Source: an uncultured Clostridia bacterium
GTDB lineage: Bacteria > Bacillota > Clostridia > Christensenellales > CAG-917
Direction: 5' to 3'
DNA: 20,897 nt
Assembly: GCA_946056785.1 (NCBI GenBank)
Contig: CAMGKS010000005.1
Span: 1-20,897 of the forward strand
The notes under the pieces were generated by a model. The model saw nothing but the letters and a program-made list of their open reading frames with translations, had not been told where the DNA came from and did not search any database. Position 1 is the first letter of the stretch, and each line of letters begins with the position of its first letter. The position numbers were made by a program, and so were the translations under genes. This document shows positions 6,607 to 13,610 of the stretch, piece by piece.

Positions 6607-7989
6607 ATGGCAAAACTTACTATGGACAAACTCGTAGCTTTGGCAAAAAATCGCGGTTTCATCTATCCGGGCAGCGAAATCTACGGCGGATTGTCAAATT
6701 CTTGGGACTACGGTCCTCTCGGCGTATTGCTTAAAAACAACATTAAGCAAGCGTGGTTTAAAAAATTCATAACCGAATCGGAATATAACGTAGGTCTTGA
6801 CAGTGCTATTCTTATGAATCCGAGCACGTGGAAGGCGTCGGGACATATCGGCGGTTTCAGCGATCCGCTTCTTGACTGCAAAGGCTGTAAAGCCCGTCAC
6901 AGAGCCGATACCCTTATCGAAGACTATATGAAGAAAAAGGGAATTGAAGAAAACATCGCTTCGTGGACTAACGAACAGATGGAAAAATATATCGCCGACA
7001 ATAAAATCGCATGCCCTATCTGCGGCAAAAACGAATTTACGTCAATAAGAAAATTCAACCTTATGTTCAAAACTTTCATAGGAGTTACGGAAGACAGCAC
7101 TTCTACCGTATATCTTCGTCCTGAAACCGCACAAGGCATTTTCGTAAACTTTAAAAACGTACAACGTACGACAAGAAAAAAAGTTCCGTTCGGCATCGGG
7201 CAGATCGGCAAATCTTTCAGAAACGAAATAACACCGGGCAATTTCATTTTCAGAATACGTGAATTTGAGCAAATGGAACTTGAATTCTTCTGCAAACCGG
7301 GTACCGACCTCGAATGGTTCGAATATTGGAAAAATTTCTGCCATAAATGGCTTTTAGATCTCGGCATGAAAGAAGAAAATCTTAAACTTCGTGACCACGA
7401 CAAAGAAGAACTCTGTTTTTACAGCAAAGCAACCACCGACTTCGAGTTTTTGTTCCCGTTCGGCTGGGGAGAACTTTGGGGAGTTGCCGACAGAACCGAT
7501 TACGATTTAAATCAACATATCAAAGAATCGGGCAAGGACCTCAGCTACGTTGACCCTGTGACAAACGAAAAATACGTTCCTTACGTCATCGAGCCGTCGC
7601 TCGGCGCAGACAGAGCTTTCCTTGCTTTTATGTGCAATGCCTACGACGAAGAAGAAATCGACGGCGACGTCAGAGTCGTGCTTCACTTCCACCCTGCTCT
7701 TGCTCCTATTAAAATCGCCGTGTTACCGCTTCAAAAACAACTCAACGAAAAAGCCGACGAAATATTCAAACTCCTTTCAAAACGTTACAGCGTTGACTTT
7801 GACGCAACCGGTTCAATAGGAAAACGTTATCGCCGTCAGGACGAGATAGGAACTCCTTTCTGCGTCACGGTTGATTTCGACACTCTTGAAGACGACACCG
7901 TAACGATAAGAGAAAGAGATACGATGGCACAAGTCAGAGTTAAAATCGACGATCTCAACGAATACTTCGCAAAAGAATTCGAGTATTAA
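6607..7989 (+). CDS. glyQS: Glycyl-tRNA synthetase, alpha2 (single-chain) type
   Basis: The 460-residue class II enzyme charges tRNA-Gly. The N-terminus (RGFIYPGSEIYGGLSNSWDYGPLG) is the family signature. Four cysteines, C91, C94, C136 and C139, in CKGC and CPIC form a zinc site in the insertion. Class II motif 2 is in the stretch around 201-228 (GKSFRNEITPGNFIFRIREFEQ), and motif 3 is EPSLGADRAFLAF. A C-terminal anticodon-binding domain (VAVLPLQK-like, IAVLPLQKQLNEKADE) follows. The domain set and length are normal. The start has AGAGGT upstream at a slightly long spacing. It is the only plus-strand gene in the window, driven by its own promoter and ended by a bidirectional terminator. Despite low-GC clostridial style, no T-box leader was seen. 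Confidence 0.97.
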   Translation: MAKLTMDKLVALAKNRGFIYPGSEIYGGLSNSWDYGPLGVLLKNNIKQAWFKKFITESEYNVGLDSAILMNPSTWKASGHIGGFSDPLLDCKGCKARHRADTLIEDYMKKKGIEENIASWTNEQMEKYIADNKIACPICGKNEFTSIRKFNLMFKTFIGVTEDSTSTVYLRPETAQGIFVNFKNVQRTTRKKVPFGIGQIGKSFRNEITPGNFIFRIREFEQMELEFFCKPGTDLEWFEYWKNFCHKWLLDLGMKEENLKLRDHDKEELCFYSKATTDFEFLFPFGWGELWGVADRTDYDLNQHIKESGKDLSYVDPVTNEKYVPYVIEPSLGADRAFLAFMCNAYDEEEIDGDVRVVLHFHPALAPIKIAVLPLQKQLNEKADEIFKLLSKRYSVDFDATGSIGKRYRRQDEIGTPFCVTVDFDTLEDDTVTIRERDTMAQVRVKIDDLNEYFAKEFEY

Positions 7990-8102
7990 TCTTACCGTTC
8001 GGCAAAGATTTAAAATTCTCGTTCCTATTCTTTGCACAACTCATAAAACAAACGTCTGTCAAAGAGTAATCGCATTTGTTTACTCTTTCAGAATATGAAA
8101 AC

Positions 8103-8130
8103 AAAAACAGTCGCTAAGCGACTGTTTTTT
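8103..8130. terminator. Bidirectional terminator between glyQS and the hydrogenase cluster
   Basis: The inverted repeat has arms AAAAACAGTCGC and GCGACTGTTTTT with a TAA loop, so a 7-bp GC-containing stem is flanked by A5 on one side and T6 on the other. It can therefore end both glyQS transcripts (plus strand) and hydrogenase-cluster transcripts (minus strand, gene end at 8235). A second hairpin just before it (8061-8088, arms AAAGAGTAA/TTACTCTTT) has no T tract. Confidence 0.9.
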
Positions 8131-8234
8131 ATTTTACTCATACGCTCGGTTTTGCACCTTACGTCAGCTCCGATAAAAATCACGACTTAATCTTAAACAC
8201 TTACAGTTTGCGACAAAATCTATTATATCGTTTC

Positions 8235-9680
8235 TTATTGATTTTCTTCCTTTTTTCCAAAAGCCATTTCGTAAAGATTTACGGAATTGTCGGTTGTTTT
8301 TTCTTTCGCTTCGTTGCCATAGCGGTCGACGTCGTCTGCATTTTTTACGCCGTGTGTCAAACACAAAGCTCCGTTTATGCAACCGCCCTCACAAGCCATT
8401 CCTTCAAAGAAATTTTCCGTTGCACGTTTAAATTTCAGTCTGGTAAGTCCGATTCGGCATTCGTCGATGCCGTTCATAACGCAGGTAATTACGTCCTTAC
8501 CTTGTTTGGCGGCTTCGTTTTTAATTCCTTGTGCAACGCCGCCGCTTTTTGCGAATATTCTTCCGAAATACGAGGCATTGTCAAGAGGAGAACATTCGAG
8601 ATCGGAAACGTTTATATCTCTTGCGTCTAAAAACGCCTGCAATTCTTCAAACGACATTACGCAATCTATTGCCCCGCCCGTTTTCGGAAGTTTGTATTCC
8701 GCCTTTTTAGCAGAACACGGGCCGATAAATATAACTTTTGCCGTAGGGTCGCTTGCCTTTATCATTTTTGCCGTTACAACCATAGGCGAAACGTTTTCGG
8801 AGATATAGCTTTCAAGTTCAGGGAAATTTTTTATGACGTAATCGACAAACGCAGGGCAGCAAGAACTTAGCATAACGCCCTTTTTAATACACTCGTCCGC
8901 TTCCAGTTTTAAGTCGACGTCGGCGCCTAAAGCCGCCTCTACAACCTGGTGAAAGCCCAATTTTTTCATTCCCGTGATAACCTGTTCGACTTTTGCATAC
9001 TTAAACTGACTTACGATGCTAGGGGCAATTACCGCATATACTTTATAATTTTTTCCGTCTTCGGAATTACGCAAAATGTTTATGCAATCGACGATAAACG
9101 ATTTGTCGACAATAGCTCCGAAAGGACAAGCGCATACGCATGCGCCGCAATTTATACATTTGTCGACGTTGATTTCTGCTTTTTTGCTTTCGGAGTTTAC
9201 CGTAAGGGCTTTGGGTTTACAGCTAACCACGCAAGGACGATGTTGGGCGATAATAGCCCCGTAAGGACAAGATTTTACGCACTTGCCGCATTCAATACAT
9301 TTCTCCTTATCTATAACCGCTCTTTTATCGATTATCGTAATAGCGTCTTTAGGACAATTTTCTTTACATAGATGCGTAAGACAACCACGGCATGCGGGAG
9401 TTACCATAATTCCGTCTACAGGACATTCGTCGCAGGCTATATCGATAACTTCTACAATGTTAGGATTGCTTTTATCTCCTCCCAAAGCCAGCTTTACCCT
9501 TTCGCCGACGATTGCGCGTTCTTTATATATGCAACACCGCATAGTCGCTTTAGGACCGGGAACGATTTCCTTAGGTATATCAAGATAAATGCTGTCAAGG
9601 TCGTTTGCATAAATATGTTTTATAACGGCTTTTAAAGTTTTGTATTTTAATAATTGAACGTTTGTATCGAATATTCTCAT
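8235..9680 (-). CDS. [FeFe] hydrogenase, group B-like
   Basis: A 481-residue iron-sulfur protein expected to interconvert protons and H2. Ferredoxin-like cysteine sets lie at 97-109, 128-138, and 175-185, with two more cysteines at 150 and 154. The H-cluster domain follows: SSCCPAF (C274/C275), GPCSAKK (C322) and EGMACEGGC (C430/C434). All four H-cluster ligands and the proton-transfer cysteine (C274) are present, so it is predicted to be catalytic. The short N-terminal region and the GPCSAKK form differ from the M-PC-KK of group A and suit group B. An ATG at 9695 is in frame, but TTGAGGA, overlapping the upstream stop, points to the ATG at 9680 (MRIFDTNVQ). It is the last gene of the sensor cluster. 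Confidence 0.92.
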   Translation of the reverse strand: MRIFDTNVQLLKYKTLKAVIKHIYANDLDSIYLDIPKEIVPGPKATMRCCIYKERAIVGERVKLALGGDKSNPNIVEVIDIACDECPVDGIMVTPACRGCLTHLCKENCPKDAITIIDKRAVIDKEKCIECGKCVKSCPYGAIIAQHRPCVVSCKPKALTVNSESKKAEINVDKCINCGACVCACPFGAIVDKSFIVDCINILRNSEDGKNYKVYAVIAPSIVSQFKYAKVEQVITGMKKLGFHQVVEAALGADVDLKLEADECIKKGVMLSSCCPAFVDYVIKNFPELESYISENVSPMVVTAKMIKASDPTAKVIFIGPCSAKKAEYKLPKTGGAIDCVMSFEELQAFLDARDINVSDLECSPLDNASYFGRIFAKSGGVAQGIKNEAAKQGKDVITCVMNGIDECRIGLTRLKFKRATENFFEGMACEGGCINGALCLTHGVKNADDVDRYGNEAKEKTTDNSVNLYEMAFGKKEENQ

Positions 9681-9687
9681 ATTATCC

Positions 9688-10848
9688 TCAATCATAATTC
9701 ATTTCGACTGTTTTACCCATGGCTTGCAAATTTTTTCCTAATTTTTCGACAAGTTTGAGTTTCATCGTCGTATCGATAGGCAATCCCTGATGCGCCACGT
9801 TTACGCTTTGCCCGACGTAGAAATTTATATGCGTGGCTTTTACAAACAACATATCGGCAAGAAGCGAAGCCCCGTCTTTTTTCTTATAATACTTCGGACT
9901 TAAATCGCTGTTTGACATATATTCTTCAGAAAGTTTAAGTAGTTTGCGAATAGTCAGCACGCCCTCAGTCGTAACGTCGATTCCGTTTATGTAAGCAATG
10001 GGCGGTACTTCCGGGTCGGGGAATTCAAGAGTTGTCCTGATATCTTCATGCAGGTATCTTGCAACAATCTGAGAGCTTGTTCCGCCGCAAACGACTTTCT
10101 TACCTTCTCCCGCCATAAAACGTTGCAAATAAAAATCGTCGTTACTCTTATCAACGGGCGGGCCGACCATCATATCGACCGTAACTTCTTCACGGAATTT
10201 GATTGCCGCCACGGTCGTATCGTCGCCGGGTTTATCAAGATACAAATCGTTGCACGCCGAAGTCAGCATACACGCAACGCATTTTGCGGACATATCGGAA
10301 CTTATCTCTCTATCGAGATATTCCATAATTTCTTTTCTTTGCCAACCGAAATTTAAAAGCATACCCACGCCCGAATGCGGAACGCCGTCGCTCATAACGA
10401 TGATATAATCTCCGTCCGAAAGATTAAGTTCGGTTTTATAAACTTTCTTTCCGCATATTTCAAGTTGCTGTCTGTCGAAGTCCTGACATTTGCCTTCATG
10501 AAAATAAATTGCGGCAGGATTGTCGAACTCAAACATATAGCCCTTTCCGTCGTCATCTATATGAATGGCACTGAACGTTGAATAAGCCACTCCCCGAACT
10601 TTACACACGGGCAAAGTGCTTATGATGGTTTCTATGCAAGATTCCATGGAAATTTCGTTTGCCATCATGGTGCAAAGTATTTTTGACGTCAGAATCGACA
10701 GAATATTAGCCTTAACGCCGCTGCCCAAACCGTCCGCCAAAACTAACGTAGTAAATTTTCCGTTTTTGACGGTGGCAACGTTATCGCCGCACAATTCTTC
10801 TCCGGCTTTGTTTATAGACGTATATCCGCTTTCAATGATAAGTCCCAT
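9688..10848 (-). CDS. SpoIIE/PP2C-type serine phosphatase with extra C-terminal domain
   Basis: Residues 1-220 form a PPM/SpoIIE-family phosphatase that removes phosphate from Ser/Thr of a protein target. Metal-binding acidic residues are visible at D22 (GD), D39 (LADGLGSG), D154 (MSDG) and D209/D210 (PGDDTT). Residues 221-386 are not part of that fold; they contain GGTSSQIVARYL (255-266), DPEVPPIAYINGIDVTTEGVLT (278-299) and a conserved-looking C-terminal half that I cannot assign. The ATG directly follows the stop of the HydS gene (TAAATG) with GAGGA as ribosome binding site, so the two are translationally coupled. The context (sensory hydrogenase before, hydrogenase after) suggests it relays the H2 signal. 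No partner kinase or anti-sigma factor is visible in the cluster. Confidence 0.9.
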   Translation of the reverse strand: MGLIIESGYTSINKAGEELCGDNVATVKNGKFTTLVLADGLGSGVKANILSILTSKILCTMMANEISMESCIETIISTLPVCKVRGVAYSTFSAIHIDDDGKGYMFEFDNPAAIYFHEGKCQDFDRQQLEICGKKVYKTELNLSDGDYIIVMSDGVPHSGVGMLLNFGWQRKEIMEYLDREISSDMSAKCVACMLTSACNDLYLDKPGDDTTVAAIKFREEVTVDMMVGPPVDKSNDDFYLQRFMAGEGKKVVCGGTSSQIVARYLHEDIRTTLEFPDPEVPPIAYINGIDVTTEGVLTIRKLLKLSEEYMSNSDLSPKYYKKKDGASLLADMLFVKATHINFYVGQSVNVAHQGLPIDTTMKLKLVEKLGKNLQAMGKTVEMNYD

Positions 10849-12534
10849 TTAATCCTCGTGAGTCTCAAGCAACGCCGCTTTCAGCTTTAACAGTGCGACC
10901 TTAGATTCCGCAGTCGTTTCACCGAGAAGCGAAGCGATTTCCTGAGCTACTCTCATTTGTTTTTGAATAACTTCGTCAGTTGTGGCAATAGTGTCAAGCC
11001 TCATCTTTTCAAGTTTTTTATCCGCATTAGTCTGCTCTGTAATATCGGTATACATTCCGAACATTATCTTTTGTTCGTTTAATACTATGATAGAAAGTTC
11101 CACGGTTTTCTCGCCTATTGCAAGTCGTTCGTGAGAGAAAAACTTCTTTCCAGCAGAAGCCAACAGATATTCGGTAGGATTGATAAAATCAACCAAATCT
11201 CTGCCCTTTACGTCACCGGAAATATTAAACAAGTCTCTTGCCTTTTTGGAAACTTCGATAATTTTTAAATCGAAATCAACGACTATAATTCCGTTCGGAC
11301 TATTCTGAATAATTTCATAAGACATTGTTTCTGCGCGTTCACGCATATACGGTACGCACATTTCGGGTTCGGCGAAACCGTTTAACACCGCCCATGCTTT
11401 TTCACGGCAGGTTCGATAACCGCATGCCCCGCAGTTCAATTCGTCTTCCTTCTTGAATTTGCCGGTTTTTGCAAGTACGGCTTTTATATCGTTTTCCGTA
11501 AACGCAATCCCCGCCGGTTTGATTTTAGCATAAAATTTGGATATATCGATGCCGTTGCCGTCGACGTTCGTCCACTTGTCGCCGCCGCTCGTCACGTATT
11601 TTCTTATATCCGCATTTGCTTTTATCGCTTCTTCGGCTCCGGTAAGGCTGCAAGGTCCTTTTACACAGGCATAATCGCATGCGTTAAGTTCTAAAAATAT
11701 TCCGTCAAGCGTATCGACGTTTTCCAAAATGTCCATGCACTTTTGCACTCCATCTATGGCAACGTACTCATATCCTTGCGGCAATTCGTCAAACGATTTA
11801 ATAATGCCTCTGCTTATAGGAAAATATTTAGCCTTGTTTGCAATAACGCCTTTTCGGTTAGCGCCCAACTTTACTATTTCGGATAAAGTTATATCGTTTT
11901 TTTCAAACAAGACTTTTAAATCTTCATACGTCAAAACTGCGTCGATGATACCGGATTCCGCCGCTTCTTTCTTTTTGGCGATACACGGACCTATAAACAC
12001 TATCTTAGCATCGGGGAACTGATTTCTAAGCAATTTACCGTGAGCAAGCATCGGCGAATCGACTTTGGCAAGATACGGCAACGCTTTCGGATAATATTCC
12101 TGAATAAGGTTGTTTACGGCAGGACAAGCAGAAGTTATAAAGTTTTTATATTTTCCTTCGGATAAAAGCTTTTTATATTCTGAAACGACCAGATTCGCTC
12201 CGACCGCCGTCTCCTCCGCATAAGCAAAACCGAGCTTCCCCAAAGCTATTTGCATAACGGAAAAGTCGTCAATTTTAAAACTCGAAACAAACGACGGTGC
12301 AACCGAAGCTATAACCTTTTTATTGCCTTTCAAAAGGTTCTCGACTACGTCCGTTTCGCTATGCACAATCTTTGCATTCTGAGGACAAACGCCTGTGCAC
12401 GTGCCGCAAAGAATGCATCTTTCGTCTATAATTTTTGCCTGATGATTGCTTACCTTTATTGCCTTAACGGGACACTCACGCAGACATTTATAACAATTTT
12501 TACAACTTGCAGGTTTAAAATCAAGATAACTCAT
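10849..12534 (-). CDS. hydS: HydS-type sensory [FeFe] hydrogenase with PAS domain
   Basis: A 561-residue multidomain protein, group C-like. In order: two [4Fe-4S] motifs (C11-C21, C40-C50); an H-cluster domain with SACPAV (C137), GPCIAKK (C184) and NACDYAC (C286/C290, then C295); a further Fe-S motif CGACGYRTC plus C393 (368-393); a PAS domain (about 405-500, QNSPNGIIVVDFDLKI); and a coiled-coil-like tail. The cysteine before the H-cluster ligand, which carries protons in catalytic hydrogenases, is Ala136, as in Thermotoga maritima HydS, so slow turnover and a sensing role are expected. AAGGAGA precedes the ATG. It lies between a [2Fe-2S] protein gene and a phosphatase gene, the arrangement known from Ruminococcus and Thermoanaerobacterium hydrogenase loci. 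Confidence 0.93.
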   Translation of the reverse strand: MSYLDFKPASCKNCYKCLRECPVKAIKVSNHQAKIIDERCILCGTCTGVCPQNAKIVHSETDVVENLLKGNKKVIASVAPSFVSSFKIDDFSVMQIALGKLGFAYAEETAVGANLVVSEYKKLLSEGKYKNFITSACPAVNNLIQEYYPKALPYLAKVDSPMLAHGKLLRNQFPDAKIVFIGPCIAKKKEAAESGIIDAVLTYEDLKVLFEKNDITLSEIVKLGANRKGVIANKAKYFPISRGIIKSFDELPQGYEYVAIDGVQKCMDILENVDTLDGIFLELNACDYACVKGPCSLTGAEEAIKANADIRKYVTSGGDKWTNVDGNGIDISKFYAKIKPAGIAFTENDIKAVLAKTGKFKKEDELNCGACGYRTCREKAWAVLNGFAEPEMCVPYMRERAETMSYEIIQNSPNGIIVVDFDLKIIEVSKKARDLFNISGDVKGRDLVDFINPTEYLLASAGKKFFSHERLAIGEKTVELSIIVLNEQKIMFGMYTDITEQTNADKKLEKMRLDTIATTDEVIQKQMRVAQEIASLLGETTAESKVALLKLKAALLETHED

Positions 12535-12545
12535 TTGATTTCTCC

Positions 12546-12800
12546 TTACTTGCTCTCCTTAATCTTCGGCATTACCTGTTTAAGAAAAATTTCTTCTACG
12601 TTTTCCGGGTTAAGCCCCGTAATCAATTCATCGTCAAGCTTTGCAGACACTCCGTCGCTGCAATGTCCGAGGCAAAAACTCGCATTCAGCTCTAAAACGT
12701 CCTCAACGTCGTATTTTTTAACAAGTCTTTTTAATTCTTCTATAACGTCGTATGAACCTTTAAGATGACAACTGCTTCCGACGCAAATACTTAATTTCAT
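12546..12800 (-). CDS. Thioredoxin-like [2Fe-2S] ferredoxin (NuoE-like)
   Basis: The 84-residue protein has the thioredoxin-like ferredoxin cysteine pattern: C6 and C11 in CVGSSCHLKG, then C43 and C47 in FCLGHC. These would bind one [2Fe-2S] cluster, as in the C-terminal half of NuoE/HydC proteins. It is probably an electron carrier for the hydrogenases that follow. An in-frame TTG at 12812 would add four residues, but that stretch is the ribosome binding site itself (TTGGAGGATTAT before ATG), so the ATG at 12800 is the real start. It is the first gene of the hydrogenase cluster, and the T tract of a terminator hairpin abuts its ribosome binding site. Confidence 0.92.
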   Translation of the reverse strand: MKLSICVGSSCHLKGSYDVIEELKRLVKKYDVEDVLELNASFCLGHCSDGVSAKLDDELITGLNPENVEEIFLKQVMPKIKESK

Positions 12801-12810
12801 ATAATCCTCC

Positions 12811-12850
12811 AAAAAAAAGCGGAATTACAAAACTGTGATTCCGCTTTTAA
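12811..12850 (-). terminator. Terminator hairpin between the APH-like kinase gene and the hydrogenase cluster
   Basis: On the minus strand a long stem with arms AAGCGGAAT and ATTCCGCTT, extended inward by further pairs to a small loop, is followed by eight T residues. The T tract ends right at the GGAGG of the next gene. It looks like a full-strength intrinsic terminator of the adhE-kinase transcript, yet leaves no room for a separate promoter between itself and the following gene. Confidence 0.85.
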
Positions 12851-12860
12851 AAAGTATGAC

Positions 12861-13601
12861 TTATTCAAATTGAACGACGTCTACCCACTTAAGCAGGAAT
12901 TCACGTTCTTCAGGTTTTCCTTTGACCGATTGCGACGCAGCAACGATTGGCAACCAGTTCTTTACGTATTGAACAGCCGTGTCGCTCTTCTTGCAGAAGA
13001 GTTTGAGATACTTTTCTGCAAGTTCGTCTTTGCCTTCGAGCTTGAAAAGAAGATAAGTTCTTGCTACGTCGGCAGACGCATTACCTTGCGTTGCGTGCGA
13101 CCAGTCGATGATATACATTTTACCGTCCGGCGAAACTATTATGTTCGAAGGGTTGAAGTCGCCGTGGCAAAGTTTATTATGCTTAGGCATACCGCTGAGT
13201 CTTGTGTGCAACTCGTAACGTATTGTTGCGTCAAGGTCGCTCTCTGAAATTTTTCTGTCCATCTTATCTTTCAATTTGTTCAACAAAGGGACTTTGAAAG
13301 TGTGCATCTTCATTTGAAGGTCAACGAACGTTTCGAGATATTCGTCTTCCTTTGCCGGATTTTCCGTCATAAGTTGTTGAAGAGTTTTACCTTCGATATA
13401 AGTCATTTCGATAGCCCATTTGCCGTCAATCATTTTAACTTCTTCTATGGCAGGAATATCAAGCCCCGTTTCTTCAACTCTTGATTGATTCAAAACTTCG
13501 TTGAAAATATCCGATTTTTTAAATTCAGAATCAAATACTTTAACTACTCTGCTTCCGTCACGGTAAATGACTTTATGCTTTCTTTCTGCTAATTTTTCCA
13601 T
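12861..13601 (-). CDS. Aminoglycoside phosphotransferase-like small-molecule kinase
   Basis: A 246-residue protein of the APH/choline-kinase fold. Visible are an N-terminal ATP-binding region (RDGSRVVKVFDS, Lys21), the Brenner-type catalytic loop LCHGDFNPSNI (144-154, catalytic Asp148) and the metal-binding motif IIDWSHA (164-170, Asp166). It matches the large family of APH-like proteins known from a paralogous set in Fibrobacter (the TIGR02172 type); the substrates are unknown. The ATG follows TAAGGAGGGA and lies 9 bases after the adhE stop, so it is co-transcribed with adhE. Resistance is not implied: chromosomal members usually have other, unidentified substrates. Confidence 0.88.
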   Translation of the reverse strand: MEKLAERKHKVIYRDGSRVVKVFDSEFKKSDIFNEVLNQSRVEETGLDIPAIEEVKMIDGKWAIEMTYIEGKTLQQLMTENPAKEDEYLETFVDLQMKMHTFKVPLLNKLKDKMDRKISESDLDATIRYELHTRLSGMPKHNKLCHGDFNPSNIIVSPDGKMYIIDWSHATQGNASADVARTYLLFKLEGKDELAEKYLKLFCKKSDTAVQYVKNWLPIVAASQSVKGKPEEREFLLKWVDVVQFE

Positions 13602-13610
13602 ATTCCCTCC

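Noticed and set aside
9681..9695. ATG at 9695 as start of the group B-like hydrogenase
   Set aside because: It would lie inside the phosphatase gene and include the TTGAGGA ribosome binding site in its coding sequence; the ATG at 9680 fits better.
12801..12812. TTG at 12812 as start of the [2Fe-2S] protein
   Set aside because: The added codons are themselves the GGAGG ribosome binding site of the ATG at 12800.
12861..13601. Antibiotic resistance gene (aminoglycoside phosphotransferase)
   Set aside because: The fold matches, but the sequence resembles the broad chromosomal APH-like family, sits in an adhE operon and shows no mobile context.
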